From Virgibacillus sp. AGTR (GTDB lineage: Bacteria > Bacillota > Bacilli > Bacillales > Amphibacillaceae): a stretch of DNA of 64,000 nt. The DNA lies in contig NZ_JAJERH010000003.1 of NCBI RefSeq assembly GCF_016919725.2, positions 117,424 to 181,423 of the forward strand. The letters run 5' to 3'. The notes under the pieces are model-generated. The model was not told the origin of the DNA and ran no database searches. It saw only the letters and a list, made by a program, of their open reading frames with translations. The translations under genes were made by a program, and so were the position numbers. Positions 9,833 to 21,215 of this stretch are shown in pieces; the first letter of the stretch is position 1; the number at the start of each line of letters is the position of its first letter.

Positions 9833-9924
9833 ACGTAATCCCTCCAAATTATTCCATTTATAATGTCAGAATAACGAATAACTTTTTGGTTTTTAAAATA
9901 TCCTGCTTAACTTGACGGCTATGT

Positions 9925-9968
9925 GCTATGCCCGCGGAAAGAGCGTATAGTTTCACGGTGCGGCGATG
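9925..9968. repeat. Bacillaceae-type palindromic intergenic repeat (first)
   Basis: The stretch around CCCGCGGAAAGAGCG and TTTCACGGTGCGG is an imperfect inverted repeat, more GC-rich than its surroundings. Similar GC-rich motifs recur between genes in Bacillaceae genomes. Family membership is from memory and copy number cannot be counted from one window. Confidence 0.4.
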
Positions 9969-10230
9969 ATATCTCTATTGATAACATGATTATTCGCATT
10001 TTGAGTAAAGAAGTTGTGTTTTGTCCTTGCCTCAGTGTTTCGTTTGGTTTGTATTAATTTGAAATTCCGCCTTCACCCACTTTATTTTGCATAAGTTAAA
10101 GAGTTCGATATCATCTCTAATTTAGTTATAACTTTATCGTAGATCCCTCATAAACAATCAGTTCATTTTTGTTTTTGGTTGGTGAATTACAATATGATGA
10201 AAGGGGCGATGTTCTAGTGTCTAATTGCAG

Positions 10231-10290
10231 AGAGGATGGCGGAGACGCCTGTGGGAATAGCATGAGCGAAAGATCTCGCAGGTAGTAAAC
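10231..10290. repeat. Bacillaceae-type palindromic intergenic repeat (second)
   Basis: Contains GGCGGAGACGCCTGTGGGAA and later TCTCGCAGG, which pair imperfectly (CCTGTGGGA against TCTCGCAGG). This wording is familiar as a dispersed element in intergenic regions of Bacillaceae. It lies in the gene-free stretch 9833-10477, where otherwise only decayed, non-coding sequence is seen. Confidence 0.5.
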
Positions 10291-10436
10291 ATAAGATACG
10301 GAAAAAGTTGACTCTGGGACCATGGCAAGCCTTCGACAAGAACCAATTTTTTCAATGTTGACCAGAGACATGACTTTCGAATCAGACCATCACTTTTTAT
10401 AGGTCAACATTTTAGTCGAATTTACATCCGCTATTT

Positions 10437-10445
10437 TGCTATAAT
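10437..10445 (+). promoter_or_regulatory. Extended -10 promoter candidate for the Spx/ArsC-family gene
   Basis: TGCTATAAT forms an extended -10 element 33 bp before the ATG at 10478. No good -35 hexamer lies at 16-18 bp, as is common for extended -10 promoters. Confidence 0.45.
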
Positions 10446-10477
10446 AAATCTATACTAGATTACAAAGGAGAGTCTAC

Positions 10478-10834
10478 ATGGCAGTCACCGTTTATTGGTA
10501 TCCAAATTGTGATACATGCAAAAAAGCAAAGAAATGGTTGGATGATCATCAGGTTAAATATCAGTTAATTCATATTGTTGAATCTCCACCGAAAAAAGAA
10601 GAATTATTAGATCTGTTTGATAAAAGTGAGCTTCCTGCCAAAAAGTTTTTTAATACAAGCGGAAAAAAATATCGAGAACTAAATATCAAGGATAAAATAA
10701 AAGATGCATCTGATGAAGAGATGGCAACAATATTAGCCACCGATGGCATGCTAATTAAGCGTCCAATTGTCGCAGATGACTCAAAAGTAACAGTCGGTTT
10801 TAAAGAGGAGATGTTTGAAAATACGTGGCTTTAA
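10478..10834 (+). CDS. Spx/ArsC-family thioredoxin-fold protein (YusI-like)
   Basis: 118-residue ArsC/Spx family protein. The N-terminal YPNCDTCKKAKKWL carries a CxxC pair at residues 10-13, and GMLIKRPIVAD near residue 90 is the conserved loop with Arg and cis-Pro seen in ArsC and Spx. It is the positional counterpart of B. subtilis yusI, next to gcvH. True Spx has an RNA polymerase-binding Gly52 and longer tail; this protein looks like the shorter relative. Function in arsenate reduction or redox control is not shown. Strong site AAAGGAGAG before ATG. Confidence 0.85.
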   Translation: MAVTVYWYPNCDTCKKAKKWLDDHQVKYQLIHIVESPPKKEELLDLFDKSELPAKKFFNTSGKKYRELNIKDKIKDASDEEMATILATDGMLIKRPIVADDSKVTVGFKEEMFENTWL

Positions 10835-11033
10835 TTTCTCTTTGAACAGAGCATGTTTAGGATAGACTTACGTAAAATAACAGACATAAAGAAACGTCCA
10901 AAATAAGACATGTATTTATGGACTTTTGGAAAAAACCGTATGAACAAATAATATGAAAAGTTAAAAAGAAATACTGGATAATTGCGCGTATACCTTGTAT
11001 AGTAAAAGTGAATTACATATTGGAGGGGATAGT

Positions 11034-11417
11034 TTGAGCGTACCTAAAGAATTATTATACTCAAAAGAACATGAATGGGTAAAAAAAGAAGATGGAAAAG
11101 TTCGTATTGGGATTACTGATTTTGCTCAGGATGAATTAGGAGATATTGTGTTCGTAGAGCTCCCTGAACCTGGTGATGAATTAGAAGTAAATGAACCATT
11201 TGGTAGTGTAGAATCAGTGAAAACAGTTTCTGAATTATATGCTCCAATTAGCGGTAAGGTTATTGAAGTGAATGAAGAGCTAGAGGATAGCCCTGAATTC
11301 GTAAATGAATCTCCTTACGAGAAAGCTTGGATGGTCGTGATTGAACCATCTGAAGAGACAGAGCTTGATGATTTATTATCTGCTGATGCATATGATGAGA
11401 TCGTAAATCAAGACTAA
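11034..11417 (+). CDS. gcvH: Glycine cleavage system H protein
   Basis: 127-residue lipoyl carrier protein that shuttles the aminomethyl group between the P, T and L proteins. The lipoylated Lys63 lies in [13 protein letters not shown]. Start is TTG at 11034, not the longer upstream reading: GGAGGGG at 11022-11028 is perfectly spaced to the TTG, and the protein then starts [15 protein letters not shown] like family members. As in B. subtilis, gcvH is away from the other gcv genes. It is also the lipoyl relay used for lipoate transfer in Bacillus. A terminator follows directly. Confidence 0.95.
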   Translation: MSVPKELLYSKEHEWVKKEDGKVRIGITDFAQDELGDIVFVELPEPGDELEVNEPFGSVESVKTVSELYAPISGKVIEVNEELEDSPEFVNESPYEKAWMVVIEPSEETELDDLLSADAYDEIVNQD

Positions 11418-11432
11418 TTGCATATCAGAAAA

Positions 11433-11478
11433 ATAAATGGCTGATAAACAACCTTTGGTTGGAATCAGCCATGTTTTT
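11433..11478 (+). terminator. Rho-independent terminator after gcvH
   Basis: ATGGCTGAT pairs with ATCAGCCAT around an inner AACC/GGTT stem, followed by GTTTTT. It lies 16 bp after the gcvH stop. From here to 11641 no supported gene was found; a 64-codon ORF starting in this hairpin lacks a ribosome binding site. Confidence 0.8.
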
Positions 11479-11641
11479 ACAGCTATACTAATTGCTCAAC
11501 ATTACGAATTGGACGTATCACTAAATAACTACATTTCATCATATAATAAAGGAAACTCACATTTCGAAAAGACAACTACTGATAACATAGTAGAAGTGAG
11601 CGATATTAAAACCTTCCGCTTGATTTACTGAGGAGTGCTAT

Positions 11642-12001
11642 GTGATGATAACTGACGAATTAGAAAAAATTATTATCGTAGAAGGCTTAACAGATAAAAA
11701 GCAAATTAGAAAGGTTATTACTGACGATGTAACGATTATATGTACGAATGGAACATTAGGTGTTGAACGATTCGATCAAATGTTAGAGGATTACGCATTA
11801 GATGATAAAGACGTCTACATTTTAGTAGATGAGGATGAATCAGGCCAAAAACTGCGAAAGCAATTGGCAAGAGAACTACCACATGCAGAACACATCTATG
11901 TTAGTAGTGAATATCGAGAAGTGGCAACAACTCCTGAAAATATTTTAGCTCAAGTATTAGTGAGTAAACGAATCGCTGTTAATCCGATTTTCTTAATCTA
12001 A
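11642..12001 (+). CDS. Small Toprim-domain protein (YusF-like)
   Basis: 119-residue stand-alone Toprim domain. KIIIVEGLTDKKQIRKV (near residues 9-25) has the catalytic Glu, and VYILVDEDESGQKLRKQL (near 58-75) the DxD pair. Small Toprim proteins of the OLD/RNase M5 class act on nucleic acids; the target of this one is unknown. GTG at 11642 and ATG at 11645 are both possible; AGGAG ends 6 or 9 bases before. It is syntenic with B. subtilis yusF. Confidence 0.85.
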   Translation: MMITDELEKIIIVEGLTDKKQIRKVITDDVTIICTNGTLGVERFDQMLEDYALDDKDVYILVDEDESGQKLRKQLARELPHAEHIYVSSEYREVATTPENILAQVLVSKRIAVNPIFLI

Positions 12002-12068
12002 ACAAGGTGTAAAAGTAATGGGTAGGACTTAGCAAGCACTATGAATTAGTTTAAATAAGGTGATATGT

Positions 12069-12383
12069 TTGCAACAAATTACAGCCGAACTTTTGAAAAG
12101 AGACCACTACCTTCTTTATATATTTACTCCTTTTTGTGGTACGTGCAATTTAGCAAGGTCCATGCTAAAGAAAATTGAGTCTGTACATCAAGAAGACATT
12201 TTTTATGAGATGAATGCATCCTTGTATCCAGAATTTATGCAGGATAATCAAATAGAAAGTGTACCGTGTCTTGTTGTTAAGAAGGATAATCGAATTGTAG
12301 AAAAAGTGTACGCATTTCATTCCATACCTAATATTTATCGATATTTATTAGATTATAAGCCGGAAATGTTTAAGAATAGTTAG
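12069..12383 (+). CDS. Thioredoxin-like protein (YusE-like)
   Basis: 104-residue thioredoxin fold with active site TPFCGTCNLA (CGTC, near residues 23-26) and the cis-Pro loop SVPCLVV. It is cytosolic with no signal peptide. The start is taken as TTG at 12069 because AAGGTGAT (12057-12064) ends 4 bases before it, whereas the GTG at 12060 lies inside this site. Probably a general redox protein. Confidence 0.85.
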   Translation: MQQITAELLKRDHYLLYIFTPFCGTCNLARSMLKKIESVHQEDIFYEMNASLYPEFMQDNQIESVPCLVVKKDNRIVEKVYAFHSIPNIYRYLLDYKPEMFKNS

Positions 12384-12393
12384 CTGAAAATCG

Positions 12394-12422
12394 TTGACAT
12401 TGTTTATACAGCATGCTAATAT
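12394..12422 (+). promoter_or_regulatory. Promoter of the SAM riboswitch-metNPQ transcript
   Basis: TTGACA at 12394-12399, a 17-bp spacer, and TAATAT at 12417-12422 with an extended TGC in front. The riboswitch begins about 30 bp downstream. Confidence 0.85.
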
Positions 12423-12451
12423 ATCTTTTATCGTAATTAAATAGTTGAAAA

Positions 12452-12562
12452 CTCTTATCTTGAGCGGTGGAGGGACTGGCCCTATGAAACCGCGGCAACC
12501 TTCAAGCTATCATGCTTGAAAGGTGCTAATTCCTGCAAAGCCTAGGCTTTGATAGATGAGGG
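12452..12562 (+). ncRNA. SAM-I (S-box) riboswitch
   Basis: The sequence has the S-box landmarks in order: CTTATC-like P1 strand, GAGCGGTGGAGGGACTGGCC, CTATGAAACCGCGGCAACC, a variable hairpin (TTCAAGC/GCTTGAAAGG), then GGTGCTAATTCC and the closing GATAGATGAG. A terminator follows at 12580-12614 and metN at 12667. When SAM is bound the terminator forms and the methionine importer is off. This also supports methionine as the substrate of metNPQ. Confidence 0.96.
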
Positions 12563-12579
12563 GACGAAAAGGCAAACAA

Positions 12580-12614
12580 ACGTCTTTCTGTTCTCTTACA
12601 GAAAGGCGTTTTTA
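12580..12614 (+). terminator. Riboswitch expression-platform terminator
   Basis: ACGTCTTTCTGT pairs with ACAGAAAGGCGT (one G-U) around a six-base loop, followed by TTTTT. It is the SAM-dependent off switch for metNPQ. Confidence 0.92.
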
Positions 12615-12666
12615 ATTGTATTTAAGGACATAATACAAATGTATGTAAATAAAAGGAGGATTACGT

Positions 12667-13698
12667 GTGATATCGATACAGGGTTTGAGTAAGGTCTTTA
12701 CTTCAAACAAAAGCAATACAGCAGCTGTAGATAATTTGACCCTTTCGATTGATCAAGGAGACATCTTTGGTGTTATTGGTTATAGCGGAGCGGGTAAAAG
12801 TACGTTCGTTCGATTATTAAATCGCCTTGAAGAACCAACCAGTGGTCGAATTACAATGAATGACAAGGAAATTACGACATTAAATAAACGAGAACTTCGA
12901 TTAGTAAGGCAAGATATTGGGATGGTATTCCAGCATTTTAATTTGCTCTGGTCGCGAACTGTTGCCGATAATATTGCTTTTCCTTTGGAAATAGCTGGGA
13001 TTCCTAAAGCGGAAAGGGATAATCGTGTAAAAACATTGATTGAGCTAGTTGGGTTAACGGGAAAAGAAACATCCTACCCCGCCCAGCTAAGTGGTGGTCA
13101 GAAGCAGCGAGTCGGTATTGCACGTGCCTTGGCAAATAAGCCAAAGGTTTTATTATGTGATGAAGCAACTTCGGCACTTGACCCAGAAACGACGAACGCA
13201 ATATTAGATTTACTTGTTAATATTAATAAAAATTTAGGGTTAACTATTATTCTTATTACACATGAAATGCAAGTGATTCGAAAAATATGTAATCAAGTTG
13301 CTGTTATGGAAAATGGAAAGATTGTAGAACAAGGGAATGTACTCGATGTGTTTCTACATCCAAAGCAAACTGTTACTAAAAAGTTCGTCAAACAAATTAT
13401 GGGGTCTGACGAGGAAGATAGTGATATATCACATGTTATGAACCGTTATCAAAATGGAAAGCTAATCAGACTTCATTTTGTTGGAGAAACAACGAACGAC
13501 GCATTAATTAGTCAAATTATAAAAAAATATGGTGTGGACATTAGCATTTTACAAGGGAAAATAACGCAAACACAGGCTGGTGCCTATGGAACCTTATTTA
13601 TTCAAATGGACGGTAATGAAAAAGATATGAACAAAGCTATTTCGTTTGTTCGTGAAGAAACCTCCGTAGAATTGGAGGTTATCCACGATGCTAACTAA
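12667..13698 (+). CDS. metN: Methionine ABC transporter ATP-binding protein
   Basis: 343-residue ATPase. Walker A GYSGAGKST near residue 38, signature LSGGQKQR near 140, Walker B VLLCDEATSALDP near 160. The C-terminal ~90 residues form the ACT-like NIL regulatory domain (GTLFIQMDG...) that binds methionine and trans-inhibits the transporter. Start is GTG at 12667 behind AAAAGGAGG. Overlaps metP by 11 bp, so the two are translationally coupled. Confidence 0.95.
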   Translation: MISIQGLSKVFTSNKSNTAAVDNLTLSIDQGDIFGVIGYSGAGKSTFVRLLNRLEEPTSGRITMNDKEITTLNKRELRLVRQDIGMVFQHFNLLWSRTVADNIAFPLEIAGIPKAERDNRVKTLIELVGLTGKETSYPAQLSGGQKQRVGIARALANKPKVLLCDEATSALDPETTNAILDLLVNINKNLGLTIILITHEMQVIRKICNQVAVMENGKIVEQGNVLDVFLHPKQTVTKKFVKQIMGSDEEDSDISHVMNRYQNGKLIRLHFVGETTNDALISQIIKKYGVDISILQGKITQTQAGAYGTLFIQMDGNEKDMNKAISFVREETSVELEVIHDAN

Positions 13699-14356
13699 TT
13701 TATTACCAAATATTAAAGTAGAAGATTTTATAGAAGCAACTTATGAGACTTTTTATATGACGATCATTGCTTTAGTTGGAACGTTTATTATTGGGTTATT
13801 GTTAGGATTGCTTCTATTCCTTACTCAAAAAGGTGGAATTTGGCAGAATAAGTTATTAAATCTTGTTATAGCGACGGTAGTAAATGTATTTCGAGCTATT
13901 CCCTTTATTATATTGATTTTGTTGCTTTTCCCGTTTACTAACTTTTTAATTGGAACTATCCGTGGTCCAAACGCGGCGTTACCAGCATTAATTATTGGTG
14001 CAGCTCCATTTTATGGAAGGCTTGTAGAAATAGCACTGAGAGAGGTTGATAAAGGTGTCGTTGAGGCTGCAAAGGCAATGGGAGCAAAGACCAGTACGAT
14101 TATTTTTAAAGTATTGTTACCTGAATCAATGCCAGCACTGATCTCGGGTATTACGGTAACAGCTATTGCATTAATTGGTTATACAGCGATGGCAGGTGCA
14201 ATTGGTGCAGGTGGATTAGGCAGCTACGCCTACTACTCTGGCTTTCAACGTAGGGACTTTGATGTTGTACTTATATGTTCCATCATCATTGTATGCATTG
14301 TTTTTCTATTTCAATTTATTGGCGATTATGTATCAAGAAAGTTAGACAAAAGATAA
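13688..14356 (+). CDS. metP: Methionine ABC transporter permease
   Basis: 222-residue membrane protein with about five helices. The EAA loop for contact with the ATPase is EAAKAMGAKTSTIIFKVLLPE near residues 120-140. It belongs to the MetI family of methionine permeases. ATG at 13688 lies inside the end of metN with GGAGGT in front. Confidence 0.94.
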   Translation: MLTNLLPNIKVEDFIEATYETFYMTIIALVGTFIIGLLLGLLLFLTQKGGIWQNKLLNLVIATVVNVFRAIPFIILILLLFPFTNFLIGTIRGPNAALPALIIGAAPFYGRLVEIALREVDKGVVEAAKAMGAKTSTIIFKVLLPESMPALISGITVTAIALIGYTAMAGAIGAGGLGSYAYYSGFQRRDFDVVLICSIIIVCIVFLFQFIGDYVSRKLDKR

Positions 14357-14395
14357 GAACGATATAAAATGAACAAGTTAAGAGGAGCGAATAAA

Positions 14396-15235
14396 ATGAA
14401 AAAATTGTGGTTATCCGTGTTAATTATTATAAGTTTAGGATTTGTGTTAGCTGCATGCGGCGGAGATGATGAAGCTTCCTCCGATGCAAATACGATTAAA
14501 GTAGGCGCTTCTAGCACACCTCACGCTGAAATTCTTGAAGAGGCTAAGCCATTATTAAAAGAAGAAGGCATTACATTAGAAATAACTGAATATGAGGATT
14601 ACGTATTACCGAATGATGACTTAGCTAATGGAGAAATAGACGCTAATTATTTTCAACATATTCCGTATTTAGAGCAAACAATAAGTGATACTGGATATAA
14701 GTTGGATTATATCGATGGAATTCATATTGAACCCATTGGTGTCTATTCCAAAGGCATTTCGAGTATAGAGGAGATTCCAGAAGGAACAGAAGTAGTCTTA
14801 AGTAATTCTGTGTCTGATCGTGGTCGTGTACTAGGTTTATTTGAAAAGAATGGGATAATAAAATTGGCAGATGGAGTAAAGACATCAGAAGCAACGCTTG
14901 ATGATATTACTGAAAACCCTAAGAATTTAACGTTTTCACCAGATTATGACCCAGCACTTTTACCAGAAATTTATGAAACAGATGAAGAATCATTAGTAGT
15001 CATAAACACAAATTATGCTATTGGTGCAGGGTTAATCCCAACTGACGATGCATTATTCATAGAAGATGAGGATTCACCATATGTTAATGTTATCGCAGTA
15101 AGAGCAGAGGATAAGGACAATAAAGCATTAAATAAGCTTGTAGACGTACTACATTCTGAAAAAATTCAGAAGTTTATTGAAGAAGAATACGAAGGTGCAG
15201 TCGTACCTGTTGGCGACAAAAAACAAGCAGACTAA
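14396..15235 (+). CDS. metQ: Methionine-binding lipoprotein
   Basis: 279-residue NlpA-family receptor. The signal peptide ends in VLAAC with the lipidated Cys at residue 21. The motifs SSTPHAEILE near 40 and NYFQHIPYLE near 80 are typical of MetQ. The start at 14396 (MKKLWLSVL) is chosen over an upstream in-frame ATG at 14369 because AGAGGAG lies just before it and the signal peptide is then standard. It delivers D/L-methionine to MetNP. Confidence 0.94.
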   Translation: MKKLWLSVLIIISLGFVLAACGGDDEASSDANTIKVGASSTPHAEILEEAKPLLKEEGITLEITEYEDYVLPNDDLANGEIDANYFQHIPYLEQTISDTGYKLDYIDGIHIEPIGVYSKGISSIEEIPEGTEVVLSNSVSDRGRVLGLFEKNGIIKLADGVKTSEATLDDITENPKNLTFSPDYDPALLPEIYETDEESLVVINTNYAIGAGLIPTDDALFIEDEDSPYVNVIAVRAEDKDNKALNKLVDVLHSEKIQKFIEEEYEGAVVPVGDKKQAD

Positions 15236-15508
15236 CGTTTTAAAAAAGTTACTTTTAACAAAGTGAATATCAACAAGACATTGATCCAGCAGTTTGATGT
15301 AATAGCTTTTATGAAGAATAGGGAGTATATGTGCGTTATCAGTAGAAACTGTATGAGGATGTTTATTTGGCTTAAATAACCGTTAAATACTGATCAATAA
15401 ACTGAATAATACGTTTAAATTCGTTTTGTTTTGGGAATCACCTCTGTGTTAACCTTATTATTGTCATAAAATAAGAAAGGATGATTCCCTATCAATAGCG
15501 GAATAGAA
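15236..15508. other. Intergenic stretch after metQ
   Basis: 273 bp without a gene that I can support. It holds an outer inverted repeat, GGGAATCA at 15433-15440 against TGATTCCC at 15482-15489, with an inner CTTATT/AATAAG pair. This could form a leader hairpin for the small gene at 15509. No metQ terminator with a clear U-run was found. Confidence 0.4.
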
Positions 15509-15679
15509 ATGAATTACACTTCTGAAATGGAGAAGGCTATGCAACAGACGCATCATATCGGATTTGCTGAGTATGAAAGAAAGTTAGAAAAGCGATTGGC
15601 AATTGAAAAAAAGCGTCAGCAAGAGCATGAGAAGTGTAAGCATTTTGCTGCTGAGTATGACGGACACATGAAAAAATAA
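15509..15679 (+). CDS. Small charged hypothetical protein
   Basis: 56 residues, starting MNYTSEMEKAMQQTHHIGFA, rich in Glu, Lys, His and Gln and predicted mostly helical. The composition looks protein-like and a strong terminator follows at 15729, which supports a real transcription unit. The ribosome binding site is weak (GCGGAA). I do not recognise the family. Confidence 0.5.
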   Translation: MNYTSEMEKAMQQTHHIGFAEYERKLEKRLAIEKKRQQEHEKCKHFAAEYDGHMKK

Positions 15680-15728
15680 TGAAATCGACTGAGAAAGTAA
15701 AGCGTTATTTAGAAATATAGATGAGAAA

Positions 15729-15773
15729 ATAAAAGGTACGTATGTACAATAAGCATACGTACCTTTTATTTTT
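15729..15773 (+). terminator. Strong terminator before the suf operon
   Basis: ATAAAAGGTACGTATG pairs perfectly with CATACGTACCTTTTAT across a nine-base loop, followed by a T-run. Because the arms end in A and T runs it can work in both directions. Confidence 0.9.
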
Positions 15774-15847
15774 GATGATAATTGGGTATGCATGATATCC
15801 TATTAAATAAAGGATTTATTATACAATACTGACTCTGTTTAAAAGAG

Positions 15848-15876
15848 TTGATAATAAATTCTAAATGCTTTAAGAT
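15848..15876 (+). promoter_or_regulatory. Promoter candidate of the suf operon
   Basis: TTGATA at 15848-15853, a 17-bp spacer, and TAAGAT at 15871-15876, 81 bp before the sufC start. Confidence 0.5.
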
Positions 15877-15956
15877 TGTAATGAGAATAAAGTGAGAATG
15901 AATCTTGCATTCATTTCAAAGTAACAATAAAACTAATTGTATTTGGAGGTATCGAT

Positions 15957-16742
15957 ATGGCAGGATCAACATTAGAAATTAAGAATCTACATGTCTCAAT
16001 TGAGGATAAAGAAATATTAAAAGGTGTAGACCTTACAATAAAAGGTGGAGAATTCCACGCAGTAATGGGACCAAATGGTACAGGGAAGTCTACATTAGCT
16101 TCTGCAATTATGGGACATCCGAAGTATGAGATTACAGAAGGGTCTGTTCTATTAGATGGTGAAGATGTATTAGAAATGGAAGTTGATGAACGTGCTCGTG
16201 CTGGGCTATTCCTCGCTATGCAATATCCAAGTGAGATCAGTGGAGTAACTACTTCTGATTTCCTTCGCTCATCTATAAATGCTCGCCGTGGTGAAGGTAA
16301 TGAAATCTCATTAATGAATTTCATTAAAGAAATGGATAGTGCGCTTGACTATCTTGACATTGATAAAAACATGGCACAACGATACTTAAACGAAGGATTC
16401 TCCGGTGGAGAGAAGAAGCGTAATGAAATCCTTCAATTATTACTATTAAAACCAGAAATCGCAATTCTAGACGAAATTGATTCTGGATTGGACATTGATG
16501 CGCTTAAGATTGTATCAAAAGGTATTAACAGGCTACGTGATGAGAACTTCGGTTGCTTAATTATTACGCACTATCAGCGTCTATTGAACTATATTACACC
16601 TGACAAAGTACATGTAATGATGCAAGGTCGAGTGGTTAAGTCTGGTGGACCAGAGTTAGCGAAACGCCTTGAGGCTGAAGGTTATGAGTGGATTAAAGAA
16701 GAGCTTGGTATCGAAGACGAAACTGTTGAGCAAAAAGCGTAA
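15957..16742 (+). CDS. sufC: Fe-S assembly ATPase SufC
   Basis: 261-residue ABC-type ATPase of the SufBCD scaffold. Walker A GPNGTGKST near residue 40, signature FSGGEKKR near 143, Walker B IAILDEIDSGLDIDAL near 163. It hydrolyses ATP to drive cluster assembly on SufB/SufD and is cytosolic. First gene of sufCDSUB; TTTGGAGGTATCG precedes the ATG. Confidence 0.96.
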   Translation: MAGSTLEIKNLHVSIEDKEILKGVDLTIKGGEFHAVMGPNGTGKSTLASAIMGHPKYEITEGSVLLDGEDVLEMEVDERARAGLFLAMQYPSEISGVTTSDFLRSSINARRGEGNEISLMNFIKEMDSALDYLDIDKNMAQRYLNEGFSGGEKKRNEILQLLLLKPEIAILDEIDSGLDIDALKIVSKGINRLRDENFGCLIITHYQRLLNYITPDKVHVMMQGRVVKSGGPELAKRLEAEGYEWIKEELGIEDETVEQKA

Positions 16743-16760
16743 GTAAGGAGGGGTACTACT

Positions 16761-19709
<2,949 letters not shown>

Positions 19710-19770
19710 TAATAAGGTAATTGCTATTTCTCTATTAGCTTTATACTTATACCTGAAGGAGGGTTTATCA

Positions 19771-21168
19771 ATGGCAAAAAACATGCCGGAAATCGAAGAG
19801 TATAAATATGGATTTCATGATCGTGATGTCTCGGTTTTTCGTTCAGGCAAAGGTCTTACTCGCGAAGTAGTTGAAGAAATTTCAAAAATGAAAGAAGAGC
19901 CGCAATGGATGCTTGACTATCGTTTAAAAGCACTTGAGCATTTCTACGAGCGCCCAATGCCGCAATGGGGTGGCGATCTATCTGAACTAAATTTCGATGA
20001 AATTGTGTACTATGTAAAGCCATCAGAAAGACAAGGAAGAACTTGGGATGAAGTACCAGACGAAATCAAACAGACATTTGATAAATTAGGAATTCCTGAG
20101 GCGGAACAAAAATACTTGGCAGGTGTATCTGCACAGTATGAATCTGAGGTTGTATATCACAGTTTAAAAGAAGATCTAGAAGAGCTAGGAATTGTGTTTA
20201 AAGATACAGATACTGCTCTTAAAGAAAATGAAGAACTCTTTAAAGAATATTTCGGGAAAGTTATTCCTGCTACGGATAATAAATTTGCAGCGTTAAATTC
20301 AGCAGTTTGGTCAGGTGGATCTTTCATTTATGTACCAAAAGGTGTTCAGACTTCAACACCTCTACAAGCGTATTTCCGTATTAACTCGGAAAATATGGGA
20401 CAATTCGAAAGAACATTGATCATTGTCGATGAAGGTGCATCTGTGCATTATGTTGAAGGATGTACTGCACCAGTGTATACAACGAATTCCTTGCATAGTG
20501 CGGTAGTTGAAATTTTCGTTAAGAAAGATGGGTATTGCCGCTATACAACTATCCAAAACTGGGCAAACAATGTATATAATCTAGTTACCAAGCGTGCGAC
20601 TTGTGATGCGAACGCAACGATGGAATGGATTGATGGTAATATTGGCTCGAAGTTAACAATGAAATATCCAGCAGTTCTACTAAAAGGAGAAGGTGCACGT
20701 GGAATGACGTTATCTATCGCACTTGCTGGTAAAGGTCAGCTACAGGATGCTGGTGCAAAAATGCATCACTTAGCACCAAATACGTCATCGTCCATTGTTT
20801 CAAAATCTATTTCGAAGCATGGTGGTAAGGTATCTTACCGTGGCCTTGTTCACTTTGGAAGAAAAGCAACAGGTGCCCGCTCTAACATTGAATGTGATAC
20901 GCTAATTATGGATAACGAATCGACTTCTGATACAATTCCATACAATGAAATTAATAATGACAATATTTCATTGGAGCACGAAGCAAAAGTGTCCAAAGTA
21001 TCCGAAGAGCAGCTTTTTTACTTGATGAGCCGTGGCTTATCTGAAGAAGAAGCTACAGAAATGATTGTAATGGGCTTCATTGAGCCATTTACAAAAGAAC
21101 TTCCAATGGAATATGCAGTCGAAATGAACCGTCTTATCAAGTTTGAAATGGAAGGTAGTATAGGATAG
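19771..21168 (+). CDS. sufB: Fe-S assembly scaffold SufB
   Basis: 465 residues, the normal length. Beta-helix scaffold on which the cluster is built. [20 protein letters not shown] near 405-425 is the SufC-contacting motif. GAAGGAGGG precedes the ATG. Last gene of the operon; the prophage starts within 50 bp of its stop, so insertion left the gene whole. Confidence 0.96.
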   Translation: MAKNMPEIEEYKYGFHDRDVSVFRSGKGLTREVVEEISKMKEEPQWMLDYRLKALEHFYERPMPQWGGDLSELNFDEIVYYVKPSERQGRTWDEVPDEIKQTFDKLGIPEAEQKYLAGVSAQYESEVVYHSLKEDLEELGIVFKDTDTALKENEELFKEYFGKVIPATDNKFAALNSAVWSGGSFIYVPKGVQTSTPLQAYFRINSENMGQFERTLIIVDEGASVHYVEGCTAPVYTTNSLHSAVVEIFVKKDGYCRYTTIQNWANNVYNLVTKRATCDANATMEWIDGNIGSKLTMKYPAVLLKGEGARGMTLSIALAGKGQLQDAGAKMHHLAPNTSSSIVSKSISKHGGKVSYRGLVHFGRKATGARSNIECDTLIMDNESTSDTIPYNEINNDNISLEHEAKVSKVSEEQLFYLMSRGLSEEEATEMIVMGFIEPFTKELPMEYAVEMNRLIKFEMEGSIG

Positions 21169-21174
21169 GTTAAC

Positions 21175-21183
21175 TAAAACCCC
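21175..21183. repeat. Candidate attL core (matches 62728-62736)
   Basis: TAAAACCCC occurs here and at 62728-62736, bounding a 41.5-kb interval. Nine bases in terminator stems could match by chance, so support is weak. Confidence 0.3.
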
Positions 21184-21215
21184 GGTACAATGGGGGTTGT
21201 GCCGGGGTTTGTTTT
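21177..21215 (+). terminator. Terminator after sufB, at the prophage edge
   Basis: AAACCCCGG pairs with CCGGGGTTT around a loop with its own ACA/TGT, followed by TGTTTTAT. It overlaps the end of the integrase gene by two bases, so it also separates the suf operon from the leftward phage genes. Confidence 0.85.

Noticed and set aside
11437..11631. 64-codon ORF between gcvH and the Toprim gene
   Set aside because: Its start lies in the gcvH terminator stem and it has no ribosome binding site; the protein shows no familiar pattern.
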